From the NCBI GenBank assembly GCA_024275015.1, contig JAJRZW010000022.1, forward strand, positions 1-64,000: DNA of 64,000 nucleotides, given 5' to 3'. Origin of the DNA: Deltaproteobacteria bacterium. Lineage in GTDB: Bacteria; Desulfobacterota; Desulfobulbia; Desulfobulbales; JAJRZW01. The position numbers and the translations under genes were made by a program. Below, one piece after another: positions 17,206 to 26,022 of this stretch. How positions within the stretch are numbered: position 1 is the stretch's first letter; every line of letters begins with the position of its first letter. The notes beneath the pieces were generated by a model. That model saw only the letters and a list, made by a program, of their open reading frames with translations. It did not search any database and was not told the origin of the DNA.

Positions 17206-18015
17206 TCAGTTTTTTTTCTGTAAAAGCCACAGGCACCAGCGTTCCCGGCGGCGGCGGGCAATGAACTTCGGCGTCGGCGTCGGCAGGGTGGCCATGAGTT
17301 CCTCTTCCATCGCCGGGATGAAACCGGCGAGGAGATACCAGCGTCCCTGCCAGAATTTTCTTTCTTTGAACAGGTCGAGGAGAAGGGCGTGGTAGAGATT
17401 GGCCACCACCAGATCGAAGGTATCGGTATCCGGGGCCTCGTTCCTGAGATCGGTTTCACGGATCCTGATCGCAACCCCGTTATCGGCGGCGTTTTTTGCC
17501 GCAACCTCGCAGGCGAGGGGGTTGTTATCCATGGCGACTATATTTTTGATGCCGCGTTTTGCCGCGGCAATGGAAAGAATGCCGGTGCCGCAGCCGAGGT
17601 CGAGGACGCTGTTTATCTCCGGGGCCTGTCCGAGAAGATCGAGCATGGTCTCAAGGGCGAGACGGGTCGAGGGGTGAAAGCCGCTGCCGAAGACGACACT
17701 GGGGTCGATCTTGACATCGGCGGCGGTTTCCTCCCATACCGGGGCAAAGGTCATGTTCTCGCAGGTGAACGACTGCGCCATCAGCCCCGCCTCCCAGTCG
17801 GTAAAGCTCATGTCGGCCTGGTAGATTACCTCGGCGTTTTTCATGGCGCATAAATCCTTGATCTCCCGGTCGCGGTCATGGTGGAAAAAGAGGATGGCGG
17901 AGCCGTCCTCGATCCAGCCGCCGATATAGTCGGGATCATCGATTGTCGGCATGACCGGCAGAGTCAGGTGATAGACAAAAAGACGATGGTAACGTTTATG
18001 GGGGGGGATGAGCAT
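17206..18015 (-). CDS. prmA: Ribosomal protein L11 methyltransferase PrmA-like
   Basis: An AdoMet-dependent methyltransferase expected to trimethylate ribosomal protein L11. The 269 residues include VVFGSGFHPSTRLALETML, motif I LDLGCGTGILSIAAAKRG, an acidic motif II (AMDNN) and VANLYHALL in the motif IV position. The canonical NI/NP is here NL, so the protein substrate is not certain. Its 5' end overlaps the 3' end of the DUF748 gene by 20 bases, which fits co-transcription with it. Confidence 0.85.
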   Translation of the reverse strand: MLIPPHKRYHRLFVYHLTLPVMPTIDDPDYIGGWIEDGSAILFFHHDRDREIKDLCAMKNAEVIYQADMSFTDWEAGLMAQSFTCENMTFAPVWEETAADVKIDPSVVFGSGFHPSTRLALETMLDLLGQAPEINSVLDLGCGTGILSIAAAKRGIKNIVAMDNNPLACEVAAKNAADNGVAIRIRETDLRNEAPDTDTFDLVVANLYHALLLDLFKERKFWQGRWYLLAGFIPAMEEELMATLPTPTPKFIARRRRERWCLWLLQKKN

Positions 18016-21000
18016 CGGTTATTGCCTGTATCGGGGGATCATGGGGCGTTGTTTTCAGGGCGAAGAGGTTTAGATCAACCCGGTCGCCGGGGCGGTCGAG
18101 GACCTCTTCATCAATGTCGGCGTCGGATTCCTTGAGGCGCAGACGTGAATCATTTATACCCCGGTTACGGAGAAATTGCATTACCCGCAGGCCCCGTTCC
18201 CGGCCCAGGTCCACGGTTCGGGTTTTCGTGGCCCGGCCCTGGCCGTCGGTCAGCGTGACTTCCATCAGGGGGCCGCTGCCGCTGAGTCTGATCCCCAGGC
18301 CCGGGCGGCGGTTAAGGGCGTCGGCGATCAGGACGAGGTTTTTCGCTGCTTCAGGGGAGATGGTGTTGTCCATTGAGGCGAAGCGGATAAATTCGTCCGG
18401 GATGCGGCCGCGGTCATCGACAAGGGTTGAGAACGGCACCACCGAGCTACGCAGGAGGAGGGTGCGGATTTTTTTGCCGACAAGCGGGTAGAGGCGGAAT
18501 CCATCGTGATTCACATTGGCGCTGAAGGGAAAGTCGATGTTGATGTCACCGGCGGGGTCGGTGAGCAGGGCCAGGGCGAACTTGAGGTCAAAGCGGCAGT
18601 CGGGATCGGAGACGGGGTCGAGGTCGCGGAGGGTCATCTGGGTGTCGGCGACCAATTGTCCCCGGCGCAGGCTGATTTTGCCCTGCCAGTCGCCTTCTCC
18701 GCTTCGGAGACTGAAGGCGGCCAGGCGGCAAAGCCACGGGGACACGGGGGCGAGGTCAAGGTCTTTCAAGGCAAAGGAGATATTGAATTCATCCTCGCCG
18801 TTGTTTCTGATCCCGGTCAGTCTGATATGGGTCGCGCCGCTGTTGCCGGAAAGGGGGCCGGCGCTGATCGCGGTCCGGCCGCTGAGGTCAATGGCGGTCA
18901 TCGCGCCCAGGTTTGAGATTTCACCGCGCTCCACCTCAAGGGCGAGATTGAGAGGGGGGGCGGGGGACCGGTCCTCCAATAACAGGCGGCTCGTCCCCAG
19001 ACGGAGACGGTCGATTTTCACCGTCGGCCTGTTATTGTTTTGGGCTCGCCATGGTCGCCGGCCGCTTTTTTTCCCTTCGCTCTCGCGGATGCGCATGGCG
19101 GCGCCGCTGACGCTGCCGTTTTTGATCCACAGGGCCGCGGGCGCGGCCGTGAGGCGGAAGTCGGTAAGGTTGAGATCCTTTATCGTCAGGGAGGTGGAGG
19201 ACGCGGGATCGCCGATCCTGATATCCCTTATCTCGGCCCGGCCGGTAAACCCCGGCGGAGAAAGGCTGACGCTGCCGATGGCGGAGAAATGCCCCGCTTC
19301 CGGGACGCGTGGGAACAGTTTTGTGGTAACGGCGGCAAGGATGCTCAGTGGCAGTTTTTTTACCTCGCAGGCGAAGGTGCCTTTTTTTGCCAGGAGTTTT
19401 TTTGTTTCCCCGGAGATATGGATCGTTCCCCCGTCCCCGGCGGTAGCGCTGATGTTTATCCGGGCCGGACCGGATGCGTCAGGGCCATTGGCCCGTATTT
19501 GTACCCGGTTCCAGGTGCCAAGGTCCGGATGTTGGCGCAGGGCCAGTTTTCCCCCGGCAAGGTCAATGTTGTGAAAAGTTAGCCCTTCCGCGGCGGTGAA
19601 GGTTGTTATTTCGTAGTCGGCAAGGTCAAGGGAGAATGCCGGGGCGCTGATATCGCCTAAGACTATCTCCCCCGCGCCGGGAGGATTACCGCTCCTGATA
19701 ATTCTCATGGCGGGGAAAATGAGGGTGGAACCGGCCGGGGTCGTGAGCTCAAGGCCGTTGATCGCGGCCGCGGTTATCGCGAGACCCGGCGTTGTTCCGG
19801 CGGCGTTTATTATGGTCGCGCTGATGCTGCGGGCGCGGCCGCGTTTCAGGATCAATCTTCCCGGCAGGGCGGGAATGTCGGCAAGATCAAGTCCCTGGCA
19901 TTCAAGTTCGGCGGTGAGTCCGCCCGCGGTCGGGATTGCGCCCTTGATCCGGATGGTCGTATGGCGGTTGAGGATCGCGGTGGCGGCGAATGGCGCCGGG
20001 TTCAGGCCGTGGCCGGGATATGAGATCAGGCTGAGATCAATGCCGGTAAAAGACAATTCCCCGTCTCCGGTTGCAAGTTTCCCCTGGTTGACGAGCAGGG
20101 TTCCGATCCGTACCGGAGGGGTGGCCGGGTGAAGGAGGAACTGTTTGATCCTTGCCCGGGTAAGAGTCACCTGGGGGCGGTTGATGATTATTTCGCTGAA
20201 ATTATAGCTCCGGGTCAGGGGGGAAAAAATGCCGCGGAAGCGGACTCCGGGAATATCTGTCCGGCCCTCCGCCCCTTCAAGGGCCAGGCCTTTTATTCGC
20301 CCGCCGCCGTTCAAACTCATGGTGGCGGCGTGGCCCCGGCGGATGCGGAACACGGTGTCGAAGTCGAGGTCGGCGATACCTCCGCTGATTTTTGTCCCCG
20401 GCAGCATTGGCAGGGAGGTGAGATGACGGACAAGGTCAAGGTGGGGGAGGCGGAGACGGAGGCGGGCCTCGATGCCGTCGCTGAGAATGATGCTTCTGCC
20501 TTTAAAATTTACCGGGGTCGAGTTAATGGTCGCGGCAAAGGTGGGGGTCAGCCATTCGCGGTTGTCGTTGTCGGCCGTGGTTCGGGTGTTGCTGAACAGG
20601 GGCAAGGTCAGGTTGATTTTTTCTATTCGTTTGACCGCCCGTTGAAAAACGGAGTGTTCGCGGGGTATGGACGGATTGGTCAACGGTCTGTTGAAATCAC
20701 GTCTCCGGCCGCTGTTGCCTGATTTCGGCCCCGGCCCGGCGGATATGATCAGGCCGTCGTGAATACTGATGTTTCTGAATATGTATGGCAGACGGGGATT
20801 TGCCGCGTTCAGACTGAGGAGGAATGAGAGCGGCGGCAGAGACGGGGGCAGGATCAGGCGGGGCTGATTGAGGCTGATCATTCTGAGGGCGAGGATCCCG
20901 CGGGCGATTCCCACCGGATCGGGAATGATATCAATCCGGTCGCAGCTGAAGTCCGGCATTCCGGTTCCCCGGATCTCAAGGCCTTTTATTCTTATTGATC

Positions 21001-21277
21001 CCGGTTTGAGACCAAAACCGACCCCGTTGATCATGACTTCGGCGTTCAGGCGTGCGGCCAGAAAGTGGGGCAGGACAATTTTCACCGAAAAATTCAGCAC
21101 GGCAACGGCGATTATGGCAATTCCGCTGACAAGGATCGCGGCCGCAAAGGCGAAGCGCAGCAGACGGCGCCAGGGGAATATGCCCCGTGACTTTTTTTTG
21201 GGTTTACGGGGCAGCAGCGGCGGACTGTCTGTCTTCGGCTGTCCTTCGGATGACGGGATTCCCCGACGTTTGCTCAT
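17996..21277 (-). CDS. DUF748/AsmA-like giant inner-membrane-anchored protein
   Basis: 1093 residues. A Pro/Lys-rich cytoplasmic N-terminus is followed by one transmembrane helix (FAFAAAILVSGIAIIAVAVL, about residues 43-62) and then a very long periplasmic region of repetitive beta segments typical of AsmA/DUF748 proteins. Near the C-terminus, TISPEAAKNLVLIADALNRR and an OmpA-like-looking segment (LRVMQFLRNRGINDSRL) match DUF748 ends. AsmA-clan proteins act in envelope lipid transport between membranes; that role here is inferred from the family only. It is followed by prmA with a small overlap. Several long antisense ORFs in the track are shadows of this high-GC gene. Confidence 0.82.
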   Translation of the reverse strand: MSKRRGIPSSEGQPKTDSPPLLPRKPKKKSRGIFPWRRLLRFAFAAAILVSGIAIIAVAVLNFSVKIVLPHFLAARLNAEVMINGVGFGLKPGSIRIKGLEIRGTGMPDFSCDRIDIIPDPVGIARGILALRMISLNQPRLILPPSLPPLSFLLSLNAANPRLPYIFRNISIHDGLIISAGPGPKSGNSGRRRDFNRPLTNPSIPREHSVFQRAVKRIEKINLTLPLFSNTRTTADNDNREWLTPTFAATINSTPVNFKGRSIILSDGIEARLRLRLPHLDLVRHLTSLPMLPGTKISGGIADLDFDTVFRIRRGHAATMSLNGGGRIKGLALEGAEGRTDIPGVRFRGIFSPLTRSYNFSEIIINRPQVTLTRARIKQFLLHPATPPVRIGTLLVNQGKLATGDGELSFTGIDLSLISYPGHGLNPAPFAATAILNRHTTIRIKGAIPTAGGLTAELECQGLDLADIPALPGRLILKRGRARSISATIINAAGTTPGLAITAAAINGLELTTPAGSTLIFPAMRIIRSGNPPGAGEIVLGDISAPAFSLDLADYEITTFTAAEGLTFHNIDLAGGKLALRQHPDLGTWNRVQIRANGPDASGPARINISATAGDGGTIHISGETKKLLAKKGTFACEVKKLPLSILAAVTTKLFPRVPEAGHFSAIGSVSLSPPGFTGRAEIRDIRIGDPASSTSLTIKDLNLTDFRLTAAPAALWIKNGSVSGAAMRIRESEGKKSGRRPWRAQNNNRPTVKIDRLRLGTSRLLLEDRSPAPPLNLALEVERGEISNLGAMTAIDLSGRTAISAGPLSGNSGATHIRLTGIRNNGEDEFNISFALKDLDLAPVSPWLCRLAAFSLRSGEGDWQGKISLRRGQLVADTQMTLRDLDPVSDPDCRFDLKFALALLTDPAGDINIDFPFSANVNHDGFRLYPLVGKKIRTLLLRSSVVPFSTLVDDRGRIPDEFIRFASMDNTISPEAAKNLVLIADALNRRPGLGIRLSGSGPLMEVTLTDGQGRATKTRTVDLGRERGLRVMQFLRNRGINDSRLRLKESDADIDEEVLDRPGDRVDLNLFALKTTPHDPPIQAITDAHPPP

Positions 21278-21374
21278 GGGTTAAATCGCTTTCGCAATGG
21301 TTCGTGGATATGGAGACCCCAGAATCCGTGACGGATTCGAGATCCTTGATGAAACATCAGGTTTAATCACGCTA

Positions 21375-21436
21375 TGTATGGTCTCGCTCACAAAAACACC
21401 CTGCTCCTTGTATATCGAAATTCTTACTTAGCCATC
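21375..21436 (-). repeat. Family C element fragment
   Basis: The reverse complement of the left half of the copy at 32991: ggtctcgctcacaaaaacaccctgc, then tatatcgaaattcttacttagccatc. It is in the 448-base gap upstream of the DUF748 gene and the acyltransferase gene. A single family-A-like end (attatgagtccatc) follows at about 21443. Confidence 0.7.
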
Positions 21437-21477
21437 CAGTGAATTATGAGTCCATCAAGTATAATCTGATGTCGTTG

Positions 21478-21523
21478 CATCCTTGCATACAGTCCGTTGA
21501 AAAACGGACTGTATGCAAGGATG
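21478..21523. other. Perfect 20-bp inverted repeat
   Basis: catccttgcatacagtccgt and its exact reverse complement are separated by a six-base loop, tgaaaa. The inner half is the family B terminus (cagtccgttgaaaaacggactg); the outer half is specific to this copy. There is no T run after it. Confidence 0.9.
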
Positions 21524-21544
21524 GACGGCTTTTTCAACGGTCTG
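21490..21544 (-). repeat. Family B internal-deletion derivative
   Basis: Contains the two ends of family B joined directly: cagtccgttgaaaaacggactg, then gatggacggctttttcaacggtctg. The middle hairpins are missing. The remaining gap up to 21725 contains nothing I recognise. Confidence 0.8.
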
Positions 21545-21725
21545 ATATGATCCGACCTCAGACGCTCACGAATTCAGGTGACAGAGAAAATATCTGCTTT
21601 TCCGGATCTTGGTGATATGTTAACTTCCACCTTTCGGCAAGGCAATATCTATTAAATGTCAGGGGTTCAGTCTGCCTTTGGGGCGGGCTGTAAATTGGTC
21701 TGGTTTACCGGGGTGAGTTTATAAA

Positions 21726-22447
21726 ATGTTTGCGCGTCTGCGGGGGCTTGTCTTTCTTGTCTTTTTTCCTCCCCTTACCATGGCCTGTAGTCTCGCGACT
21801 CTGGTCACGGCATTATTATTTCGCCTGTCAGCGGAAAGATGCGCTGTTATTCCCCGGATATGGGGGCGGATTGGGCTCCTGATTTCCGGGGTCCGGGTTT
21901 TTGTCAGGGGGGGGAGAATGTCGTCCCTGGTCGTTCCTGTATCTTTGCCGCCAACCATCAGAGTCAATTTGATATCTTTGCCCTTCAGGGATATTTTCCT
22001 TTTGATTTTCGCTGGCTTGCGAAAAAGGAGTTGTTCCGGATTCCTTTTTTTGGTCCGGCGATGATCAGGGCCGGACATATCCCGGTGGACCGGGCTCACG
22101 GCCGCAAGGCCTTGAAGAGTCTTGATGCCGCCGCCGAGCGGATCAGCACCGGGACCTCGGTGATTATCTTTCCCGAGGGAACCCGCAGTGTTGACGGCCG
22201 CCTCGGCGAATTCAAGACCGGGGCGATGATTCTTGCGATTAAGGCCGGAGTCCCCTTGGTTCCGGTCGCTATCTGCGGCAGTCATGAGATCCTGCCCAAA
22301 GGCGCCTTTCTCGCCCGTCCCGGGCGGGTGGCCATAAGGATTGGTCGTCCCATTGAAACCGTGGGGATGAAGCTGAAGGACAAGACCGCCCTGGCCGCGG
22401 AACTGCATGCCGCGGTTGAGTCCCTTCTGGATCAGGGGGTGGGGTAA
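21726..22447 (+). CDS. 1-Acylglycerol-3-phosphate acyltransferase (PlsC-like), frameshifted
   Basis: A membrane acyltransferase converting lysophosphatidic to phosphatidic acid. The N-terminal hydrophobic part is in one frame (MFARLRGLVFLVFFPPL to GVRVFVRGG). The catalytic part is in the next (ENVVPGRSC, then FAANHQSQFD with the HX4D motif, FPEGTRS and VPLVPVAICGS). The switch is at a G8 run (21907-21914); nine Gs would give one continuous protein of about 240 residues, the normal PlsC length. Two separate ORFs appear in the track for this reason. It converges with ldcA and overlaps its 3' end by 16 bases. Confidence 0.8.
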
Positions 22448-23349
22448 AGAAAGCTCACGCGGCCGTTGTCGTCTATCCCGCATTCACACCCCACCGGCAG
22501 CGGCAGGTTCCGCTGACCGTGACCGCAGGCAAGGCCGGTGAAGATGGCGCATTTGCCCGCCGTGGCCTCGGCGGCCAGACCTGCGGTTATCTCCGGGTCC
22601 ATGACTTCCCCGTTCAGGATGAAATCGCCGAGAACCACGGCGGCGGCCGTTGCAAGCGCCCCTGACTGTCTGAGTTGTTGAAACATGCGGTCGAGGCGGT
22701 ATGGCGGTTCGTTTACGTCCTCGAAAAAGACGATGGCGCCGCTGAAGTCAACCGCGTGGGGGGTGCCCAGGAGATGGGTCATGACACTGAGGTTGCCGCC
22801 CAGTAATTGTCCCCGCGCCGTTTTGCCGTGTAAGGCGTTAAGCGGCGGTGGCGGTGGTGGCGGCGTGCCCTGGAGGAGGGCGAGGGTCCATTTCCGGCTC
22901 AGGGGGTCGACCATGGCGATATTTGTCGCCATGGGAGCGTGAAAGGTGATCATTCCGGTACGGGTTGAGATGAGGTTGAGGAGGATGGAGACATCGCTTG
23001 CGCCGCAGATGATCCTGGGGTTAGCGCGGAATATCTCCGGGTCGATACCGGGCAGGAGCCTTTGACAGCCATAACCGCCCCGGGCCGCGAGTATGGCGCT
23101 GTTATCGGCGGCGGATGCCGCGGCCATGAGTTCCGCCAGACGCTCATCATCGTCACCGGCAAGGTATCCCCATTTGCTCCGGCGTATTTGCGGGGGGATG
23201 ATGCTCAGCCCCCCCCGGCGCATGATCTCACGGCCTTTATCAAGGGCGTCCCGGTCAACGATCGGCCCGGCCGGACTTATGATTCGCACTCCGCCGCCGG
23301 CGGACATCGGCGGCATGAAGGGACGCGGGCGCTCAGGCGTTTCTTGCAT
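22432..23349 (-). CDS. ldcA: LD-carboxypeptidase (muramoyltetrapeptide carboxypeptidase, S66)
   Basis: Cytoplasmic serine peptidase that trims the terminal D-Ala from recycled murein tetrapeptides. The S66 triad is visible: Ser in CGASDVS, Glu in FFEDVNEPPYR and His in ACGHGQRN. Other family segments are RIISPAGP near the N-terminus and ARGGYGCQRLLPGID. 305 residues is normal; the true start may be an internal Met near residue 12, since the first residues overlap coaX. Part of a minus-strand run with coaX. Confidence 0.9.
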   Translation of the reverse strand: MQETPERPRPFMPPMSAGGGVRIISPAGPIVDRDALDKGREIMRRGGLSIIPPQIRRSKWGYLAGDDDERLAELMAAASAADNSAILAARGGYGCQRLLPGIDPEIFRANPRIICGASDVSILLNLISTRTGMITFHAPMATNIAMVDPLSRKWTLALLQGTPPPPPPPLNALHGKTARGQLLGGNLSVMTHLLGTPHAVDFSGAIVFFEDVNEPPYRLDRMFQQLRQSGALATAAAVVLGDFILNGEVMDPEITAGLAAEATAGKCAIFTGLACGHGQRNLPLPVGCECGIDDNGRVSFLYPTP

Positions 23350-24100
23350 GGATTGTCCTCAGACCTTCAAGGGTAAGCAGGGGATCAACCTCTTCTATTT
23401 CAGGGACGTGGGCGGCGATGATCGCGGCCATGCCGCCGGTGGCGATTACCTTCGGGGCCTGTTCCATCTCCCGGCTCAATCTCCGCAGCAGCCCCTGGAC
23501 CAGACCGGCGTATCCGTAAATTACCCCGGACGCCATCGCGGTTTCGGTGTTGCGGCCGAGGGCGGTTGTCGGCGGTCGGCTGATATCTACCCGGGGGAGT
23601 TTCGCGGTTTTATTTCGCAGGGCCTCAAGGGAGATGGCAAGCCCGGGTGCAATGGCCCCACCGAGATATTCTCCGGCAGCGGAGACGCAGTCAAAGGTGG
23701 TGGCGGTGCCGAAATCCACCACGATCAGTTCTCTCCGGTAGCGGGTGAAGGCGGCGGCGCTGTTCACCAGTCGGTCGGCCCCGACTTCGGCCGGGTTGTC
23801 GGTTGCGATTGTGATTCCGGTATCGGTGTCCGCGTCCACCAGCATCGGGGGGCGGGCAAACAGGATCTCGAGGCATGATGCCATCGCCGGATTAAGCTGC
23901 GGCACCACACTGGCCATGGCAATACCGGAAATATCATCAGTGGCGATGGCGGCCAGGGTAAGGAGATGATGGAAAAGGCAGGAAAGCTCGTCGGCGGTGG
24001 CCCGGGCTTCAGTCCGCCAGCGCCAGCTTTTGCGGATTTCTGTGGCGGCGAATATTCCCGCGACCGTGTGGGAGTTGCCGATGTCGACGGTCAGGAGCAT
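23333..24100 (-). CDS. coaX: Type III pantothenate kinase
   Basis: Phosphorylates pantothenate in the first step of coenzyme A synthesis. The ASKHA-fold signatures are present: TVDIGNSHTVAGIF at the N-terminus, VGADRLVNSAAAF around residue 105 and VDFGTATTFDCV around residue 130, followed by the GGAIAPGL glycine-rich segment. 255 residues is typical. Its 3' end overlaps the annotated start of ldcA, which points to one transcript. Confidence 0.95.
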   Translation of the reverse strand: MLLTVDIGNSHTVAGIFAATEIRKSWRWRTEARATADELSCLFHHLLTLAAIATDDISGIAMASVVPQLNPAMASCLEILFARPPMLVDADTDTGITIATDNPAEVGADRLVNSAAAFTRYRRELIVVDFGTATTFDCVSAAGEYLGGAIAPGLAISLEALRNKTAKLPRVDISRPPTTALGRNTETAMASGVIYGYAGLVQGLLRRLSREMEQAPKVIATGGMAAIIAAHVPEIEEVDPLLTLEGLRTIHARNA

Positions 24101-24124
24101 GGTCGTTGTCCCGGATGCGGCTTT

Positions 24125-24904
24125 TCAGGATATTATTTCAACCCTCATTATTATCAGTGGATCGACCCCGTCGGTCCAGTGAAATTCGAGACTGTAGGCT
24201 CCCGGGGCCTTCAGGTAGTCGGAGATGTCTACGGTGACCGGTCTCAGGCGTGACCAGGTAGAGACATCACGGGTCGCTTCTCTGAAAAAGCTTTTTTTCC
24301 ATTTCGCGATTTTTCGTCTGCGGCCATCAGGGGATGTCAGCCATATCTCACCGTAAGTATCGGTAGAATTCCGGCCGCCGGCCCAATAGATAAGAGTGCC
24401 TTTTTTGCTGGTCGCCGTCAGGGTGAAGTTGTATATGTTCCCCTTGGAAAAGTCCGGGGTTCCGGCTGTCCCTCTGTGGTTGATGACGATGGTCCGGGGG
24501 ATATGCTTTTTTATTGCCGCCGCCGGGGCGGTGACCGGATCGACGACGGCCGCGGGCTCAGGGGAGGAAACCGCTCCCGTGGCCCTGGTCGCCGCGTCGC
24601 TTGCTATTTCTCCTTCGCCAAGGACGGCGTCGTTGGCCCGGCGGAGTTCCTTTCTGACCGCGTTTATGCTCGTCCGGTCACGGCCGTTGCCGCGCATGTA
24701 ATACTCAAGCGAGGTCAGGTTTTTGATGTAATCATTTAATAATTCCCGGCGCCGGGCGCTGTTGGTCGCGCCTTGCCATTTGCCGGTAAATACCTGTCGC
24801 ATTTCCCGGAGCTCGGGAGGGGGCGCGGCGACACTGTTACCGACAAAGGGAATCGTGGCAATCAGAGATAATAATGCCAGGACGGTAAGGGTTCTTTTAA
24901 ACAT
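24125..24904 (-). CDS. Secreted protein of unknown function
   Basis: I do not recognise this 259-residue protein. It has a Sec signal peptide (KRTLTVLALLSLIATIPFV ... SVAA). A helical, basic region follows at about 30-95 (REMRQVFTGKWQGATNSARR), then an Ala/Pro/Val-rich linker at about 100-135. The predicted beta-rich C-terminal half (IYNFTLTATSKKGTLIYWAG, SLEFHWTDGVDPLIIMRVEI) looks like a small beta-sandwich. It is 24 bases upstream of coaX on the same strand and may be co-transcribed, although no functional link is evident. Confidence 0.7.
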   Translation of the reverse strand: MFKRTLTVLALLSLIATIPFVGNSVAAPPPELREMRQVFTGKWQGATNSARRRELLNDYIKNLTSLEYYMRGNGRDRTSINAVRKELRRANDAVLGEGEIASDAATRATGAVSSPEPAAVVDPVTAPAAAIKKHIPRTIVINHRGTAGTPDFSKGNIYNFTLTATSKKGTLIYWAGGRNSTDTYGEIWLTSPDGRRRKIAKWKKSFFREATRDVSTWSRLRPVTVDISDYLKAPGAYSLEFHWTDGVDPLIIMRVEIIS

Positions 24905-25028
24905 GAATAACGGGACCTTAATATACGAATAGTGATGATTTGGTTAAATCCAACAGGTAATGTTAATAATCTATTAACCTGTCTCTGTCCAGAATATGGT
25001 CTTTTTGCCCGCCCGTCCGTGAGTCTTG

Positions 25029-25781
25029 TCAATGTTTTCGCTTCCGTTTTCCGGCCGGGTTTTTATTGGCGGCCTGTCGCGGCGCGCTGCCCCCCGGGGG
25101 GAGGACGTCTTTGTCCCGGGCGGCGACAAAGATGAAACGGGATTGGGCTTTGTTGCCCTTATGGGCCGGGACCCGGAAACGGCGGACGTGGAAGCCGCAA
25201 CTCGTCAGACTTTCCTCAAAGTCTTTGTTCGGTCCTGACGACCATACCGCGAGGCATCCACTCTTGCCCAGAGCCTGGCTGCAGGCTATGATCCCTTTAT
25301 AACCGTATAGACGGTTGTTGCCGCCATAGGTCAGGGCCTCGGGGCCGTTGTCGATATCGAGCAGGATCGCGTCAAAGCTGTTTTTCTCCTGTGAGAGGAT
25401 ATTGACTATATCGTCGATTTTCAGTTCGACCCGGGGGTCGGCAAGGGGGTGACGGTTTAACGCTCCGATGAATTCACGGTTCCAGTCGGCCACCGCGGCC
25501 ATGAGTTCGGCGACGACGATGGTGGCGTCAGGCTCGAGAAGGTCAAGGGTCTGACGCAGGGTATAACCCATCCCGAGACCGCCGATCAGGACGCGGCGAT
25601 TTTTACCTTCGGCCAGATGTCTGCAGCCAAGTCGCGCCAGTTCAAGCTCTGATTCATGCCGGCGGCTGTGCATCAGGTCGTGACCGTTGATCTTTATAAA
25701 GAAGTCACGGTCGTGACGGTACAGTTCCATTCTGCCCCCGTCCGGGGTGGTGGCGGAGGCCAGTTTTGTTTGTGGTTTCAT
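25029..25781 (-). CDS. SpeE-like (spermidine synthase-fold) methyltransferase-type protein
   Basis: A Rossmann-fold protein of the spermidine-synthase family. The AdoMet/dcAdoMet-binding loop appears as VLIGGLGMGYTLRQTLDLL near residue 65, followed by VVAELMAAVADWNREFI and the catalytic-position acidic segment DAILLDIDNGPE. It lacks a clear aminopropyl-acceptor signature, so a polyamine role is only a possibility; many bacterial paralogues of unknown function look like this. The last 25 residues are a basic, Pro/Lys-rich tail. It is divergent from the small Cys-rich gene at 25816. Confidence 0.75.
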   Translation of the reverse strand: MKPQTKLASATTPDGGRMELYRHDRDFFIKINGHDLMHSRRHESELELARLGCRHLAEGKNRRVLIGGLGMGYTLRQTLDLLEPDATIVVAELMAAVADWNREFIGALNRHPLADPRVELKIDDIVNILSQEKNSFDAILLDIDNGPEALTYGGNNRLYGYKGIIACSQALGKSGCLAVWSSGPNKDFEESLTSCGFHVRRFRVPAHKGNKAQSRFIFVAARDKDVLPPGGSAPRQAANKNPAGKRKRKH

Positions 25782-25815
25782 GGGCTAAGACTCATTAAGA
25801 TACGGAACGAATTTC

Positions 25816-26022
25816 ATGGGTGATAAGGAAAAGAAATCATACTCCCGCCGCCGTCGGGGCGGGGAGTTCCAATGTCATTGCTGTAAAAAGGTGCTGCCGT
25901 TCTGCTGGAATTGTCTCTGCGGTTTTCAGATCTGCGACGACTGTTTTCGTGAGAACCGCTGGGGCCTGAGCAACGGACCTACCTGGGTGTGTCCGGACTG
26001 TGGCCGGGTAAGAATGACATGA
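25816..26022 (+). CDS. Small zinc-finger-like Cys-rich protein
   Basis: A 68-residue protein with ten cysteines: a basic N-terminus (SYSRRRRGGEF), then CHCC (20-23), FCWNCLCGFQICDDC (29-43) and a terminal CPDCG (59-63). The CxxC pairs suggest two zinc sites. I know of no assigned function; a nucleic-acid or protein adaptor is possible. It has no strong ribosome binding site. It is read toward thiD, and the two coding regions overlap by 44 bases at their 3' ends. The coherent Cys pattern argues that it is a real gene and not a shadow of thiD, as most of it lies outside thiD. Confidence 0.7.
   Translation: MGDKEKKSYSRRRRGGEFQCHCCKKVLPFCWNCLCGFQICDDCFRENRWGLSNGPTWVCPDCGRVRMT

Noticed and set aside
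18516-19574. 352-residue plus-strand ORF opposite the DUF748 gene
   Set aside because: An antisense shadow of a GC-rich gene. The minus strand has a signal anchor and family-specific ends; the plus-strand reading is Arg/Ser/Pro-rich with no domain.
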